Source of the DNA: Allodiplogaster sudhausi
Lineage: Eukaryota; Nematoda; Chromadorea; Rhabditida; Diplogasteridae
Assembly: GCA_945643635.1 (NCBI GenBank)
Contig: CALZFC010000019.1
Span: 2,126,501 to 2,190,500, forward strand
Length of the DNA stretch: 64,000 nucleotides
Direction of reading: 5' to 3'
Positions within the stretch are counted from its first letter, which is position 1; the number at the start of each line of letters is the position of its first letter. Below are positions 43,638-57,273 of the stretch, piece by piece. A program made the translations under genes and the position numbers. Below the pieces are notes generated by a model, which saw only the letters and a program-made list of their open reading frames with translations, was not told the DNA's origin and did not search any database.

Positions 43638-46600
43638 TCAAAGGAGCAGCCCTGGGCTGTCAACTTTAATTGTCACCACATCGTCGCCATTTCTAGTTTC
43701 TGGCAGTTGTGGCTGCAACGATAGAAGAGAAGTTTCCTCCTCTCCTCTCGAAGCCGGCATTCCATGACTGGTCAAGCGTCGAGAAATGAGCCTGAAATAC
43801 TATTCACGTATGAATTAAAATATCAATGGTATTTGTATGCATCTAACTTATTGAGACTTCCTAAAATATCCTTCTCGACTAAGAATTATAGCCTGCTAGG
43901 TACTCTATCTAAATTAGAGCGTATGTACTATGTCTCGGTAGAAATGAAAGTTTCATGTTAAATCCGTGAAACCTTGTCCTCCTGATGACGCGGCACGACA
44001 CTCGCTGCGTCACGAATCCGCCGCTGTCTCATTAGCCTGCCACAATTAATGCACTTTACGGCTCCATTCATTAATTTTGAAGTACCCTTCCGTACATATA
44101 TGAACTACCTGCCACGACGCAGAATTATCAGCAGAATTATCGGACTCAGCACACAGTAGTACGGCTGCAGCTAAAGTACACCAGGCATTTCACAGTTCCT
44201 TTAGACATCATAAGTTTAATTAGAAACAGAGAATCGATCGAAATTGTCGAAAGAGTCCAAAGTCCGCTTTCCTTTTTAAACCTTTTTTTTCGTTAACGGA
44301 CATTGAGAGCAGCGCCACGCGCGACCGCCGCGTCTGTGTTTCCGAGTCCGCCGAGTTTAAGATGCGTGGACACGAAGATTATGGCTGGGAAGTAATAATA
44401 AGTGGTAACGAAATGTTTATTTAACTAATATTAAATTTGTTTGAGGATTTCCTTAACCGCCATTTAGCCATATTCGCGTTCGCAAGGAAGGCTGTTTCTT
44501 TCAATCATTTCCCTGTTATCAGGACTTTATTTTTGTTATTCGACTAGTTCCGGCGGATATTTGATTCCGTTTTCAGTTGGCTACAATCCAGATGTTCTCC
44601 GCCGAGTGTGAAAATATAAGATGAAATGAGACAGAGAATGACGTGGACTGACTGATGTGAGTGAGACTGGAGATGACGTGGAAGACTGCGCATGGGAGGA
44701 ACTCCTCGATACTGTACACATTCTGCTGATACATGAATTTGATTCGCAAGTTAAAATGTCTGGACGAAGGCCTGAAATGTGTGACAAGATAACACTTACA
44801 TCCACTCTACTTTGCTCACTATTCATATCTAACTTTTCTCTGCTCACATTTCGTAGCTCGTACAAGAAGATCAGACACGTTAGTAAATACAAATGCGTGT
44901 CTGAGTTTTTTAAAACTATTATTTGTATTCCAGATAAAACGAATTTTACCTTTGTAATAGTCGTCTGTTGTGCTGTAGGAGAGAAATGTCAATAAATAGA
45001 GCCAAGACGTCAAGAACGAAAAGAACGTATAAGTTAATTTCGAAAAAGATCTGAAAAAGTCATCAACTGTTTTAGCAATAAAACTTTTGTTGGGACTTTT
45101 TGCTTATTTAGCGCCAGCGAGATAGCGCTGGCGCAATTTAATTTTGGTGACTGCTTACTCTTGAGGTTCGCGAGATGCCGTTACAATAAGGCGTGCGGCC
45201 TGTGAAGTCGTCGCCGCCATACACAAAAAAGTTGATACCGATCGAGTAGATCACCTAGAAAAGAATACCTCTGGTTGTGTGATTATTTGTTAATGTGTTT
45301 TCAAGATTTTATTATGATTGCTATAAGCCATTCAACTATTTAAGTCTTTATTTATGAACCTACATACATACTCTTTTCATTAGGAAAATTGAACCCCGTA
45401 TTGGCTGAGTGGTGCGTTTACATAGTTCCCTGACATTGCTTCCTTCTTGACTTGATGTCTTGAGAACAATTGTAGCTACGTATTTATTTTCGCTTTCTCA
45501 CACGAAATCAGGAAATTACTGCCTTGTCAACTCCCATAACTAATTTTAGAGAAAAGTCTGAACGAATCAAGTGCATATACGAACAATTTTAATTCTCTTA
45601 AAAAATTGCAAACTGTGAGAAGAATCGCCTGAACTGATTCACCCACCCAATCTTCGGTTTTATAATACGGAGATATTCGTTTTTGTTGAAGAAAAAACGA
45701 GCAATTATAAAGAGCCAACTGCTCTTGAATTCGAGCTGTTTTACTTCTATAAAGGGCGAGCAAGCATGTGATTTACTGAACCGCTACTACGATATTCAGG
45801 AAATTCAATTGAAAGTCGCTAACTCCTAACACAGAGTACCTGCTCGTTAAGAACCGTAGATTTGAACAATGTGATCCAGGCAATTTTCCAAGATCTTTGC
45901 TTCGAAACCTTTTCTCGTAAAGTAAGCGTTTGCTAGGACGATTTTTAATTGGCGGTTTGCGTTCGGTACGTGAATAATGAATGTCTTGGCAAAGATTTAA
46001 CTGTCGATGGAACTATATTTCATGGTCTCTGGTCACCATATGCTTCGACAAACCATAATTTAGTTGGCGACAACTGCCAAATTTAAAGTTCTGTAAGCTC
46101 AATTCGACCACATATGTACATGGAATCACCCTTATAGCCAATTTAAGTTTTTGCTTTAACAGAAACTTACGGCGGCAGCTATGAGGGAGCGGCCGACGCT
46201 GACCGCGTAGCGAGTGGTGTACGTGTTCACCACTCGCTGGCATGTGATGGCAACGTGAGAACAGACGATTCCTAGAGAATTCACAAAGATCCACAAGATG
46301 TAACATATAAGAGAATAGCTAGGACAGGAAGAATTAAAATGAAGTTTCGAAGTTGAGTGCGGAAATTAACGATCGAATGCTATTTCGCTGGCAGTCACAC
46401 AAAGAAAAATTGTTTGAAACAAACATTGTTTCGGGGCAAAACTGAAAGAATATTGTTTGATCTATCAAACAATTTGTTTTATTTGTTTGATATATCAAAC
46501 AATATTGTTTTAGTCTTGCCCCGAAACAATGTTTGTTTCAAACAATATTTTTTGTGGTTCGGCTTTATTAAGAACAGCACCAATAGTGAGATCTTCACTT

Positions 46601-47259
46601 CCGTGCCTTCAAGGAGTCTAGAATCACTTCACGTCACCTGAGAGTGGAACGACGCCGGCAATCTTGATTGTGTAGCAGATCAGATTGCTGATTTGAGCTT
46701 CACACGTCGGCTGCACGAAGAGGCGAACTACCGTAGTTATCGCCTTGAATTCAAATTTTATTAAAAATTCACGAGGGAAGAGATTTGGAATGTTAACCTG
46801 GAGAAGAAGCATGAAGAAAGACTGGACGAAGATAAAGAAATAGAGAAGTAGTAATAGTTCCTGTTAAATATATGTATATACATATGTATATTATATAAAC
46901 ATTCGGTAATATCTTATAAGTTTTACGACTTACAAAAAATTTATTATTATTATTATTACCTTGAACATTTGGTCGAAGACCGAATTCAGAACAAAGCGAA
47001 AAACAGTGTAGAGAACCAATGCCATAGAGATGATAGATAATATCATCTAAAACAATAATATATTTTATTCCGAATGCAATATTTAAGCAGAAAAAAAGCA
47101 TGCTTCTCAGCAACTAAACATAATACAAAAATATAGATATGTATATCAAGTTTTAAATTTTTCAAACTTTCACCTCACCTGAACATATTGCACAATATGA
47201 AGCGCTGAATTTCGTTGGAATTCGATGATAGCAGGACAGATTTCACGATTTTCATCCAT
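43638..47259 (-). CDS. C2: seven-TM chemoreceptor, Sra/Srab type (intact)
   Basis: Eleven exons, every junction GT/AG and in phase: 47259-47179, 47046-46960, 46860-46798, 46743-46638, 46271-46171, 45254-45159, 45050-44950, 44771-44653, 44384-44302, 44164-44109 and 43791-43638. The product is 348 aa, the normal size of the family. It has MDENREIC at the N-terminus (a conserved early cysteine), seven hydrophobic segments, PTCEAQISNLICY in the loop before TM3, HVAITCQRVVNTYTTRY after TM3, PYCNGIS after TM4, FMYQQNVYSIEEFLPC at TM6 and YYCVLSPIILL in TM7. The Ser/Glu-rich tail ends VDSPGLLL. It is a paralogue of C1 (25798-28666) by segmental duplication. Likely ligand: an environmental chemical (family knowledge). 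Confidence 0.85.
46398..46556. mobile_element. 159-bp hairpin MITE in a C2 intron
   Basis: Starts CACAAAGAAAAATTGTTTGA and ends as its near-perfect complement (AATATTTTTTGTG). The arms cover almost the whole element. Absent from the corresponding C1 intron near 27950. It lies between exons 46743-46638 and 46271-46171 and does not disturb splicing signals. Confidence 0.8.
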
Positions 47260-49676
47260 AACTCTAGAATTGACTTCTGTTCTCGCAGGAGCACTGCCAT
47301 TGGACTAATGATCACGCGGCTCATTAATACTCATCCACTCGAAAGCACAATCTTTTTCTTCTTTTTCTTTTAAACTCAAGCATTCTGTTATGAAATAATC
47401 AAGTGCGAGAAATTAAATCTTAGCGAGTTCTTGAAGTGAAGTGAAGACTGACAGTTGGTGGTCAACACTCCCCTACATAATGTATAGATACACTAATAAG
47501 TGAAGAAATTAATGTGATAGCATACCAAGCCTGATAACAATAAATGGATATGTGTACATATGTATGTATATATTGGACTGTTAGTATATTGGACTGTTAG
47601 TACAACATTATGAACTCTGTTAACCGGATTCTCGGAATATAAAAAAACAACATATGCATTAGCATGTTCGTAAAATGACCTTAGACAAACATGTTAGTAA
47701 AATAAAATGCGGAGAGTGAATTAATTGTAAGAACCGAACTCACAAGAGCGATTCAGCTGAGCTTTGCCGCAATAATTTCATATGCGCGCAGTTATTCGCT
47801 GTTTCTTTCATCGTCTCTCTGACTACCTTTTTTCAGCTGCGCCCAGTGTACAATTTCTTAAGCTCGCATTGAGTAGACCAACTTTTTCAACTATCAAAGC
47901 AAAGCAGTGATGAAGACAAGCAAGCCGTTCATTCACAAAATGGAGGAGGGAAATGAAATCTTGTTGATAAAATATTAGAAGTAATGTTGAAAAATTCGTC
48001 CACCTGAATTATTGAATACAAAGTGCAGCCATTCGAAATTTGCATGTCAAGAGATGTGGTTGTAGAAGGTTTGAAAATCTGTTGGTTCGATTTGACAGGG
48101 GCGCTGAAACGCCCGTCGTTCTAAAGGCAGCAATTGGATGTCTTGGCAACCTTCTCTGCATCATCAGAACTGCATAATTTTTAAAGACCATGTTAAACCT
48201 CTGTTATCACCCTTTTTAACATGCACTTTTTTCCTAAATTACCATGTACACATATATAAATCGATGCAAAAATGCTGGCTGTGGAATTGGGGGTTTCCTG
48301 TGCTTTCACCTAGACTGGGTATCCACGCTCTGTTATGTGAATTCCAAGCGCTCAAAAAGCGAAAACTACTGTTGGAATCATTCTTGGAACAGACTCACTC
48401 TCACTTCTCTCGTTCTTTCTCTCTGTCTTCCTCTCCCATCTCTCTCTCTCTCTCTCTCCGTCTCACACAATTAAAACTACTCGTGCTCTTGCTTGCACGA
48501 AGTTTGCTCGTCCACAACTTCCTCACGTCATCTCCAGGCTGTTGCAATTAAAAGTGCCTCTGTTTGAGACACTCGAACTGCGGTTTCGCCAATGCTGCAT
48601 TTCCTTGCATGGAAAAACTGCACACTGAACAAAGTCATGTCTATGTCATATTTTCTTCTTTTATTTTAATTGTGTCCGAAAAGAAAATCTTGTTTATCCA
48701 TACAAGTATGAACGTTCCGTTGTGAATGTTCTTGTCACTCTAGTCATACATATTAGATTTGTTTGGTGGTGAGAACCTTGAAGACTATGCGGTATTTGGC
48801 CGCAGAACTTCAGCTATAGCGTAATGAAATCAATTGATTTATCAGTTGAAAAAAGCGTATTTAAAATGAATGTTTGAATTGCATACATGCAGAAGAAGAG
48901 AAATGTGCAGGCTCTAACAGCATAGATGCTTCTCTCGCCAGAATACGAATGGGGTGGAGGTTGAAGGCAGTCACATGGAAAGCAAGACGAGAACAGCCGC
49001 CCTCCAATCTGATAAGCGTCTTGATAAAAACACGTCTAACTGGCAGTTTAATTGCCTCGTGAACACTCTCAATCACAGGCCGTTCTTCCATGCCATCTTC
49101 CACGGAAACGTTGAAACAATTAAACGCTCTCCCCCACCGCAGACGGCGCTCTCCATAAGGAAAGGATCATTTAATGATCTCTTCGTATCCTTATCTTTCC
49201 TGATTCCCATTCACCTTGTAGCGTAGCGTTTATATAATAATTGACTGCATTGCAAACACAGTGAAATTCGATTACAGTACCAAAAGTACAAGCGAAGCTT
49301 TTAATTACAGTTTATTCTCATTCACTCATAACAAAAATAGCTATGTAAGAAAAACAATCCATCAAGGTTACAATATGGTTGCCATGTCACCAAGAATGTG
49401 CAAACAACCAGAATGAAATTAAAATTAGAAGAAGCCCGGATGAAATTAGCTTGAAATGTCAGCTCTCCTTCGGTAATTTATTGTGAAATTTGAATAAAAA
49501 AATTGTCTGCGTCGGAAGAAGAAGAACTGGCCTTTGTTGTCTGCAAATCGGCAACAGAAATGCCTGACAGAGACTGCAAAACAATAGAGAGATCACAACA
49601 GCATGCTTCCTTGAGACTGATTTTATTTGCTAGGATTTCTATCGTTTTATGTTTTCATTGTGGTTAAATACTATGG

Positions 49677-49680
<4 letters not shown>
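47260..49680. other. Duplicated flank of C2, no gene seen
   Basis: Similar throughout to 28667-30310 plus 35111-36000. It represents the state without the 4.8-kb transposon. Flank module at 47730-47990. Confidence 0.5.
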
Positions 49681-49717
<37 letters not shown>

Positions 49718-50500
49718 CACGCTTCAACCGCAAAGCACTCACTCCATTAGTCTAGAAGTCATTTGCATGGTTTCTTGTTCAAAGGCACTCTCGGCCACAA
49801 GCAAACTTTTCGAGGCCTTTATGACTTTTACGACATGACCTTCCGATGGAACGTCCTTTCATCGGCGAAAGGTCGGGAGAGAGAGAAAAGAGACGGTATT
49901 GAGAGAGAGAGGAGAGAGAGAGAGTGAAAGAGAGAGAGAGAGAGAGAAAAGGGAGAGAGAAAGAAGAAGCAGACAGTGGCAAAGAGAAACAGGTATAGAG
50001 AAAGAGAGGATGGATGCTTTTATCTAATGCCAGAACAGTCGTCTTCCGTAATGGCAGTGTTGCTTCCGGTAACCTTTTCGGTCATGGGCCGAGTGCAGGC
50101 TGGCCACTCAAGTGTTTCACGTTGCATCTCTTTTACTCTCGCTGTCTCCACCATCCCGTTCTCTCTTCAAAGTCTGCTTCTCTAATTCTCTTCCCTCTAT
50201 TCAGCTTCCTCGTCGTTCCACAACCCTTGAGTGCTGTCACACCCTCACACACTTTCTGCATCATTTCGTACAGCAGTGTTTTCGCAAGAAAACCATGCAC
50301 ATGAGGACAAAGCCGCTATCCTCAATTGCAAGCTGCAGTCACAAACGGATGTTTTCTTTTCAACCACACAGAGATAGAGAGAGAGAGAGAAGGCACGAGG
50401 AGAGAGGAGAAAGAAAGGGAAAGGGAGAGAGAGGAGAGAGAAAGAGAAAGGGAGAGAGAGGAGAGAGAGAAAGGGAAAGGGAGAGAGAGAGAGTCGCAAT
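49681..50500. repeat. Cluster of (CT)n/(GA)n microsatellites
   Basis: (CT)n at 49681-49713, (GA)n at about 49876-49960 and at 50369-50492. Between them no exon chain can be supported. Confidence 0.8.
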
Positions 50501-51161
50501 GGACGCTAGATGAAATAAACCGAACGCAGTGAATGAATGGTAATCGCGAACTCTACTCTTCAATTTCTCTTATAATCCGCTATTTGCTTGCCCGCCTGAA
50601 GAGATTTGCTATAGGGCAATCGCTTATTTTGACCCCTACACTAATTGCTCCCTCTCTACTCTCCCGCTCTTATCTATCTCCTCTGTCTCTCTCTAACTCT
50701 CTCTCTCTCTCTTATCGCCCACGTCGCTGATTACATCCACGTTGACAGATCAGCAATTTGACATCCGTAATCCTTGACGGTCATGCAGATTAGCCGTTAT
50801 GAGGCATAAACTCCAATAAGCATTCGTATTTTGAGCTTGAGGCTCCATTCGTTGATTATATGAGCAAATTCATGTCCAGTTAGAGAATGAGTCGAGATGC
50901 TTCAACATCGTTCATGTTTTTCAATTTTATTAAACAACCAAACAGTGGCGACTTCATTTACCCAAAATCAGCTGCTTCCTGCTTTGTTATGGTGTCTTTG
51001 ACATTCCTTACTAAATGCCAGATTGCTCCTGATGGTGGTAATTTTCAGCGGCAAAATATGTCAGATAAGTTTTCAAAAGCTCTGAGAATATTTTTTAAAA
51101 AAATTTCATTAGAGACCACACTAGAAACAGATTTAAATGTATGCATGATGTGTCGTTTCTG
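50501..51161. other. Intergenic, no gene seen
   Basis: CT-rich and AT-rich, only unsupported frames. Confidence 0.4.
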
Positions 51162-51941
51162 TTATTCTCTCTCTGTTTTTTTCTTTCTCTTCTTGTCCGC
51201 TCTGCTCTCCAATTGTCCTCTCGAGGAAGACGCTGCCGTTTCCTGAGTCGGCGAAAGTCGGATGTCCCCTCCGGGATAAGAAGCCATTCTCGTGTTGCTG
51301 GAGGAGGAGCAAGAGATGGAAGAATACGCGATTCCAAGCGGCTGCACGGGACAGCTTGAATGAGGCGAAGAAGAATGTGCGCAGTTGAAAGACAAGAAGT
51401 CAAGGGAGAGATGATGAACATGAGAGGGAGGGAGAGAGAGAGGGGAGAGAGATTGGAAGAGAGAGAAGCAAAAATGAGCTTCTAGCTAGCAGCGGCCAAA
51501 TCGCGTGCTCGGGATGTCGAAGAGTGATGTCTTAGTGGAAGGAGTCAAAGAACGATTCCGATGATCTCCCATGAGCAACATACACATGTATTCGTCGTTC
51601 TCCGAATGGTCAATTTAGACATCCTAATCCTCTTTCTTTCTTCTTTTTAGCTTTTTTGCTCTCTTTAAACTTGGCTAATTTGGCGTTTTTTTTTTGCTAA
51701 CGAATTGCTTGTTGCTCATGTCTTTACTAACTTTAAAATGACTGCCGCTCCCAGATCTGTTATGCTGGCCTTCCACGTCATTCTCCTTTGTTATCGTAGA
51801 CAGAGACGAATCCAAATAAACATTTTTCACAGGCACCTTCTGAGAATGGCACGAGCAGGCACCTGGAGTCGACGGTGTTATTCTTTGGAGCTTTATTCCC
51901 ATTCGGTTTCTCTCTTGTTCTCCATTACTTCCTCTGTCACC
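51162..51941 (-). CDS. Possible two last exons of an unidentified gene
   Basis: 51941-51732 (70 codons, GDRGSNGEQERNRMGIKLQR... acceptor GTCGTCCAG, donor GTTAGT) and 51341-51162 (PLGIAYSSISCSSSSNTRM ... KKRKKKTERE, stop) join in phase 0. The composition is hydrophilic, Ser-rich with a basic end, like a cytosolic tail. No domain is recognised; the plus-strand frame in the same place is also open, so strand assignment is tentative. Confidence 0.3.
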
Positions 51942-53103
51942 CTGGACGACAATCAAATTTCCACCCGTTGTCGGGTGCGTCTTCCGCCCTCAAAATAAGA
52001 CCTTAAATATGACGATAACCTCTGACAACATTATGACGCACCTTCCACTCGCTGCTTCGGCGTATCATTCAATTCAACCGTTCAGAAAGAGCAGTGCTTA
52101 CTGCAAGCACGGAAGCGATTACGTTTCCCGTCCCCGTTACAGACTTTCAAACATATGAACAAGTACAAATTAGGCACAGAATAATCACTTTGAATTCATT
52201 GTCTTTCTTCATTTCCTAGCCCTCCCACGTCACTCGATCTCACACTATCACACGTTTTTTTCTCTCGCTCTCCGTCAAGCTCTGTCTCTCGCTCAAGCTG
52301 AATCTGATGGCATCCCCGACCTGCTCTTTTATAAGTATGTGATGAAGTTACACACATCTGTTAAATTATGTACTCAGTTTATTTTGTCGCCTTCTGTAAG
52401 CCAGGAAGTTTCTTTTCTTTTCTACTCGCAATCAGCCGCCTCCATAAAGTCGCACAGACTCATTCCCACCTCGAATAATCACATGCATTTTCGAATTGAG
52501 CTCAAAAACATAGTCTAGGGAAAAAATTCCTGAAATCTTTAAGGAGACAAAAACATTTTTGACTTTTTTTTTTCAGATCGGAACTTAAATCGCAAACTCT
52601 GCGAATCCCAACTATTGCAGCTAATTCCGTGGAAAGAACGTTGACACTTGACACATTTTCGTCGGCCTTCTCTCTACATACAGCCCCTGCCATTTTAGGG
52701 GCCATTCAGAATAGCATGCAGATATCTGCCTTGCAGCGGTTGCACGAGATCGCTGAAAGATGAGACAACGAGCAAGAGGATTAGTAGATTTATGAAGGTT
52801 TCCAATATATGCTTCGAATCTGGCCTTTCTTTCTCTCCTCTCCTTTAAAAGAAAAGAGAAATGCACGCAGCTAATTATGAATCTTCACACCGGATTTTCA
52901 CTTTTTCAAAGTCGCTCATCTTTTTCTGCTTGGTTCAGCTTTTAAATATGAGAATATGCATACATGCATCTCTATACTATGTCTTTCTTCAGGCACACAC
53001 ACATATGTAGATATAAATGCCCTTTGAGTCACTCCGGAAGCGCGCTTATTTGCCCAAGCAAGGAATTAGCGTAATGCACCATGCAGGGGCTGATAATTGG
53101 CAG
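51942..53103. other. Intergenic, no gene supported
   Basis: A minus-strand frame at 52621-52866 and others are open but give no splice-consistent chain or recognisable motif. Confidence 0.4.
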
Positions 53104-54056
53104 GCGAGCCGGCTTCTTCTAGAAAGAGGGCGTCCTGGACTGGACTATTTGAAGCCTGGACTAGGCTCATCCGCCAGGAATCTCACTGGGAAGAGGCAGA
53201 AGAATACGAAGAAACCCCAAACAAAGAGTTCTCTGCGCTTCGAGAAGATTTCCTTCTGTGGAAAACGAATAGTCTTCCTGGTTCTCAGCTACCAGAAGTA
53301 TTGAATATTATCTTTCTACTAAACCTCCACCTTCTCTTGGCGAACGTCCGAAGATTATACGTGAAATTCTTTAAAATGAAAAAATTTTCTTCTATCCCTA
53401 CAGAGAGGATAATTCTAACAATAAGACCATTGCTTTATTCTGTAGCGCGTAAGCGCCTGTACTTGTCGAAGAAAACCAGATTGTAATATTCGGCGCAAAT
53501 CGCATGCATCTTTCTCTCTCAATAAGCCTTATCTCTGTCCTTGTCTGAAACTCTCTTTCTCTCCTTCTCTTACTGTGATTACGATTCGATCCGGTAAAAA
53601 AAAGAAGCTTTTTCAACGCCAATGATCTCCGTGCTTTGTACGTCAACAACCAGAAAACGGAACGTGCCCGGTCAGTACTTCAATTTTCGAAAAGATTATC
53701 AAAAATCCCCTGCATTGCGATATCAGAGAAAGCACTGAAAGTTAAAGCTATCAAACTGATTGATCTCACTCATACCGTACACCATGCACATCATGGGGCT
53801 GTCACCTATCCATTCGTACTTCTTTCTAGGTATAGCAGCAATAGCTATTCAGTATTGCTAGAGGGCTGCTTGATCCCTAACGAGTGGGCCATATTGCAGT
53901 ACCCTATGCTTGCAAGTTTTGGAGGGAAAGCTTCCCCTTCTAATCATTCGCATTTCGTTGACGCCGACCATGCACTTATTAGATTCACTCAAATCAGTCA
54001 ACATGCATGCGAAGCAGTTTCCTTTTTTCAACCTTTGCATCAACATTTCCAGCGCA
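53104..54056 (+). CDS. Unidentified multi-exon gene (internal exons)
   Basis: Four exons have mutually consistent phases: 53104-53297 (64 codons, SWTGLFEAWTRLIRQESHWE ... LREDFLLWKTNSLPG), 53408-53448 (DNSNNKTIALFCS), 53605-53670 (SFFNANDLRALYVNNQKTER) and 53900-54056 (TLCLQVLEGKLPLLIIRI ... FNLCINISSA). A (CT)n tract follows immediately. A further candidate exon near 54664 (SLWICLGRLYLHDQF, stop) would fit in phase. I do not recognise the family. Acceptors of exons 2 and 3 are purine-rich and weak. Confidence 0.35.
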
Positions 54057-54168
54057 GTCTCTCTCTCTCTCTCTCTCTCTGTCTGTCTCTCTATCTCTCT
54101 CTCTCGCTCTCTCTCTCTCTCTTTCTATCTCTCGCTGTCTCTCTCTCTCTATCTCTCGCTCTCAGTTT
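54057..54168. repeat. (CT)n microsatellite
   Basis: About 110 bases of CT dinucleotides with interruptions. Confidence 0.9.
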
Positions 54169-57030
54169 TGGTTCTCTCGTTCTTTCTCCTACTGATACAT
54201 ATCTACATTTTCTGTTTGTGATCATCTTTTATTTCTTTTTTATTGCTCCTCTATCAGAATAAGTTTGTAAAATGGTGACCTTTTCCATTGCGAATTGAAC
54301 GGAAAAAGCTAGAGTATTTTTTCTTCCAGTTTGCCAGGTTTTTTTTGCTGCTTAACAACTTCCTCTGTCGGTCTGCTTCTCTTCACTTGCCGTGCTCTCC
54401 CGCCCTCCCATGCGGAAAGGACAAGGACATCATGCACTGATTAGAAAATTGCTGTCTGGCGCATGGGCAGTTAAATCAGTACTGGAAAAGAAAGAAAGGT
54501 GTAGAGAGAGAGAAAGGTTGGTAATAAGAAAGAGAGCAAAAAGAGAGAAAACATAAGTTTGGGAAAACATAAGAATAAACGAGAAAAGAGAAGTAAATCG
54601 TCATTTAAAAAGGCTAGGAAATAAAGCAAAGTAGAAATGAATGGGGAAAACGAGGAATTGCGCAGTCACTTTGGATCTGTCTGGGGAGACTTTATTTGCA
54701 CGACCAATTCATGAATCTACTTTAAAATCGAGACTACTTTCCCGCGTAGCTGAAAGGTCTGCGAAAACATTGGGTAGCCGTCGGCTTTTGTTGATGTGTA
54801 TGTACATATTTGCATCACTACACCTCGCCATGTATGTATTTATACTGAAGTATACATATATAGTAATCCACACCTGTAACAACTCTCTTTTTCTCTCTTA
54901 TTTTATTAAAAAGAGAGTTAGTAACAATACTCCAGAATCGACCAAATCCATGAATAGATATATATACATATGTTATCAATGAGGTCAGAAATTAAAATAG
55001 AATATAGTACATGTCAACATACATACATGCTTACATACATACTATGTAATACATGCTCGTTTGCACTGTTGCCATGTTCTGCACTGTAAGCGACTTTGCA
55101 ACCTTGCCCTCCCTTGGCGCCATCTCTCGCTCTTTCGCTCGCTCTCTCTCTCTGTCTATCTCTCTATCTCTTTCTCTATACGTTTCTCTCCTTTTCTCGT
55201 GTTTACTTCGCTTCTTCACGTGTACAACAACTGGGTCAAGGGCCGTCTTTTATGGATTCTGAGATAACTCGCACGAATCAGAGGGCGAAACATCTCCGAC
55301 AGATAGTACCTAACTCAAGTCAACAGAAATAAGAAGAGAAACATTGGCAGCTTCCTCTAATCGCTCTCATGCAAAAGCTGAAACTATGCAGGCAAAACTA
55401 GAAAAACAACAGAGACCGCTTCCATCTTTAATAAGCTGTACCCTTCTGACTGTCGTAGTTCAAACAATCCTTTCTCGAAGCTTCTTTCTCTCCCCCGTTT
55501 TCTGCTCTCTAATAACTAAGTTCTCAGTGTGCATAATTCTTTTAATCCTTTCCTTATCAATGCTCTTCCATTTCCAATTCCCACGACCTCAATTCCGAAC
55601 AACACATTTTTGCTGACGTGCGGCAGTGAAGTTTCTGGTCGGCAAAATCCACATATCTGATCTTTTCAAAAGGCCACTCTTTCTTTTTCTCTCTCACTCC
55701 CACCCTCTCTCTCTCTCGCTGGCTGTCCCTCATCTCTCTTTTCATTTACTTCTTTTTCCCCTTCTCTTTTTTTCTGGTTACCTTAATCGTCTCACCCTCT
55801 AATTCACCATTTTACGTCGCGCTTACGTGTGCATAATCTGTTGTGATATCATCATAAGGAGCCGATCAAGAACGGATTACATTTAATTCTTCAAAACTCT
55901 AGAACTTAATGATAAGAAGGAAGTAAATGCCACCAATAGTCATAGAAGAAGAAGAAGAAGAAGAAGAAGAAGAAGAAGAAGAAGAAGAAGAAGAAGAAGA
56001 AGAAGAAGAGAGAGGAAGCGAGAGAGAAGGAGATAAGGAGACAGTTAGAAGGCAAGAGGGAGACATGACACATGAGACTGTGGAAATGGCAGGAACGAAA
56101 TAGAGGAAGCCTTGACAAGAGAGAGGGGGTTAACACTGGCCCAACCCCTTTTCTCTGAATGGCACTCCGCCCATCCCTCCCAATCACTCAGGGTGACCGA
56201 TGCAAACATCCCTTCTTGCTTTCCGGTGCTCAATGCCACTCACAACATCCTCCGGCTGTCTGCTGCCTCTTCTAAGCCGTACTCTCTCCCTCATTATCTC
56301 TACCCAATTTCTAGTCTTCTTCCATCTTAAAACCCTTCAATCCGTCTCCCATTCACAAGTGTTTTCTCCAGTTCTCTACCTCTTTGATGTTCTCTCTCGG
56401 CCATTTCTAATCTCCGCCATTCACCACGCTTCCCCTCGCCTAGACTCTTCCTGGTTCAGTCGCCATACTTATGGTCCAGGGGCAAAGTGTCGACTGTACA
56501 GAACTTTGTCCATGCTGCCATAGCGTGGTGTACTCCGCTCAAGGAGGCCTGCCTTATCTTGGAAGGGGACAAGAAGCGTGTACCCCTCCTGTGCCTGGAA
56601 GCTTGCTTAGAGGGAGGCGGGTTTATGAACCCAGCGAATAAGAGCAGTATATAGGCACGAGCCGGTCTCTCTGAAACTCGTCTTGTTTTCCATGGAAGAC
56701 GCGGAGGCGAGTATGTCTTCCCTACTAATTTCACACGAATGAAAGCGCAGCATGAATCCCACGCCCTTTCTCCTTGAGATGATGATATAGTATTGGCCCA
56801 AAGACGTTTCTCTTTTTGCGTGGGTGTGAGGATGGACTATGATGATGAAACGTGCCAAAAAGGAACACACTCGGCTTTTTCTTGTCTTCTTCCGCATAAA
56901 AGCGTGGTGCTAATTTTGCTCTGCAGCCTACTATTTCTGGATTTTGCGCATAAAGAATTCCGTCATCCGATTTAGATGGAATCATTCATAAAAGCACATA
57001 TGCAAAGGCGCTCTGATTGAAGTCGACGCT
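54169..57030. other. Mostly intergenic; (GAA)n and CT repeats
   Basis: (CT)n at about 55130-55190 and (GAA)n at 55945-56007. Minus-strand frames near 56456-56900 (e.g. SRLQSKISTTLLCG and a long frame ending LDHKYGD) look somewhat coding but cannot be linked to a start or to a known family. Confidence 0.4.
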
Positions 57031-57066
57031 TATAAGCAGCGATTTCTGCGGGCGAAGTGTTCAGTT
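57031..57066 (+). promoter_or_regulatory. Core-promoter-like TATA plus initiator
   Basis: TATAAG (57031-57036) is followed 30 bases on by TCAGTT (57061-57066), the spacing of a TATA/Inr promoter. No first exon could be linked to it; the neuropeptide gene 2 kb downstream is one candidate. Confidence 0.3.
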
Positions 57067-57273
57067 AGATGAGTTGATAAGGAATGCGCCTGCGGTTATC
57101 GCTGTCGAAATCAGTCATTCGTAACGAAGCTTCTACATGGTTCTGAATTAACAATCGTATCATTTCATTTTTTAGATCTTTTCCTCGTCTTCCTGCACTG
57201 TTTTCAGGCCTTCTCTTCGTGTTTACAAGATTGTGCTAACTGAACCAGTCTACATATTTGTATCCGCTTCGCT

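Noticed and set aside
52621..52866. Minus-strand frame with a Leu-rich stretch resembling a signal peptide before DLVQPLQGRYLHAILNGP
   Set aside because: No initiator methionine or upstream exon in that frame.
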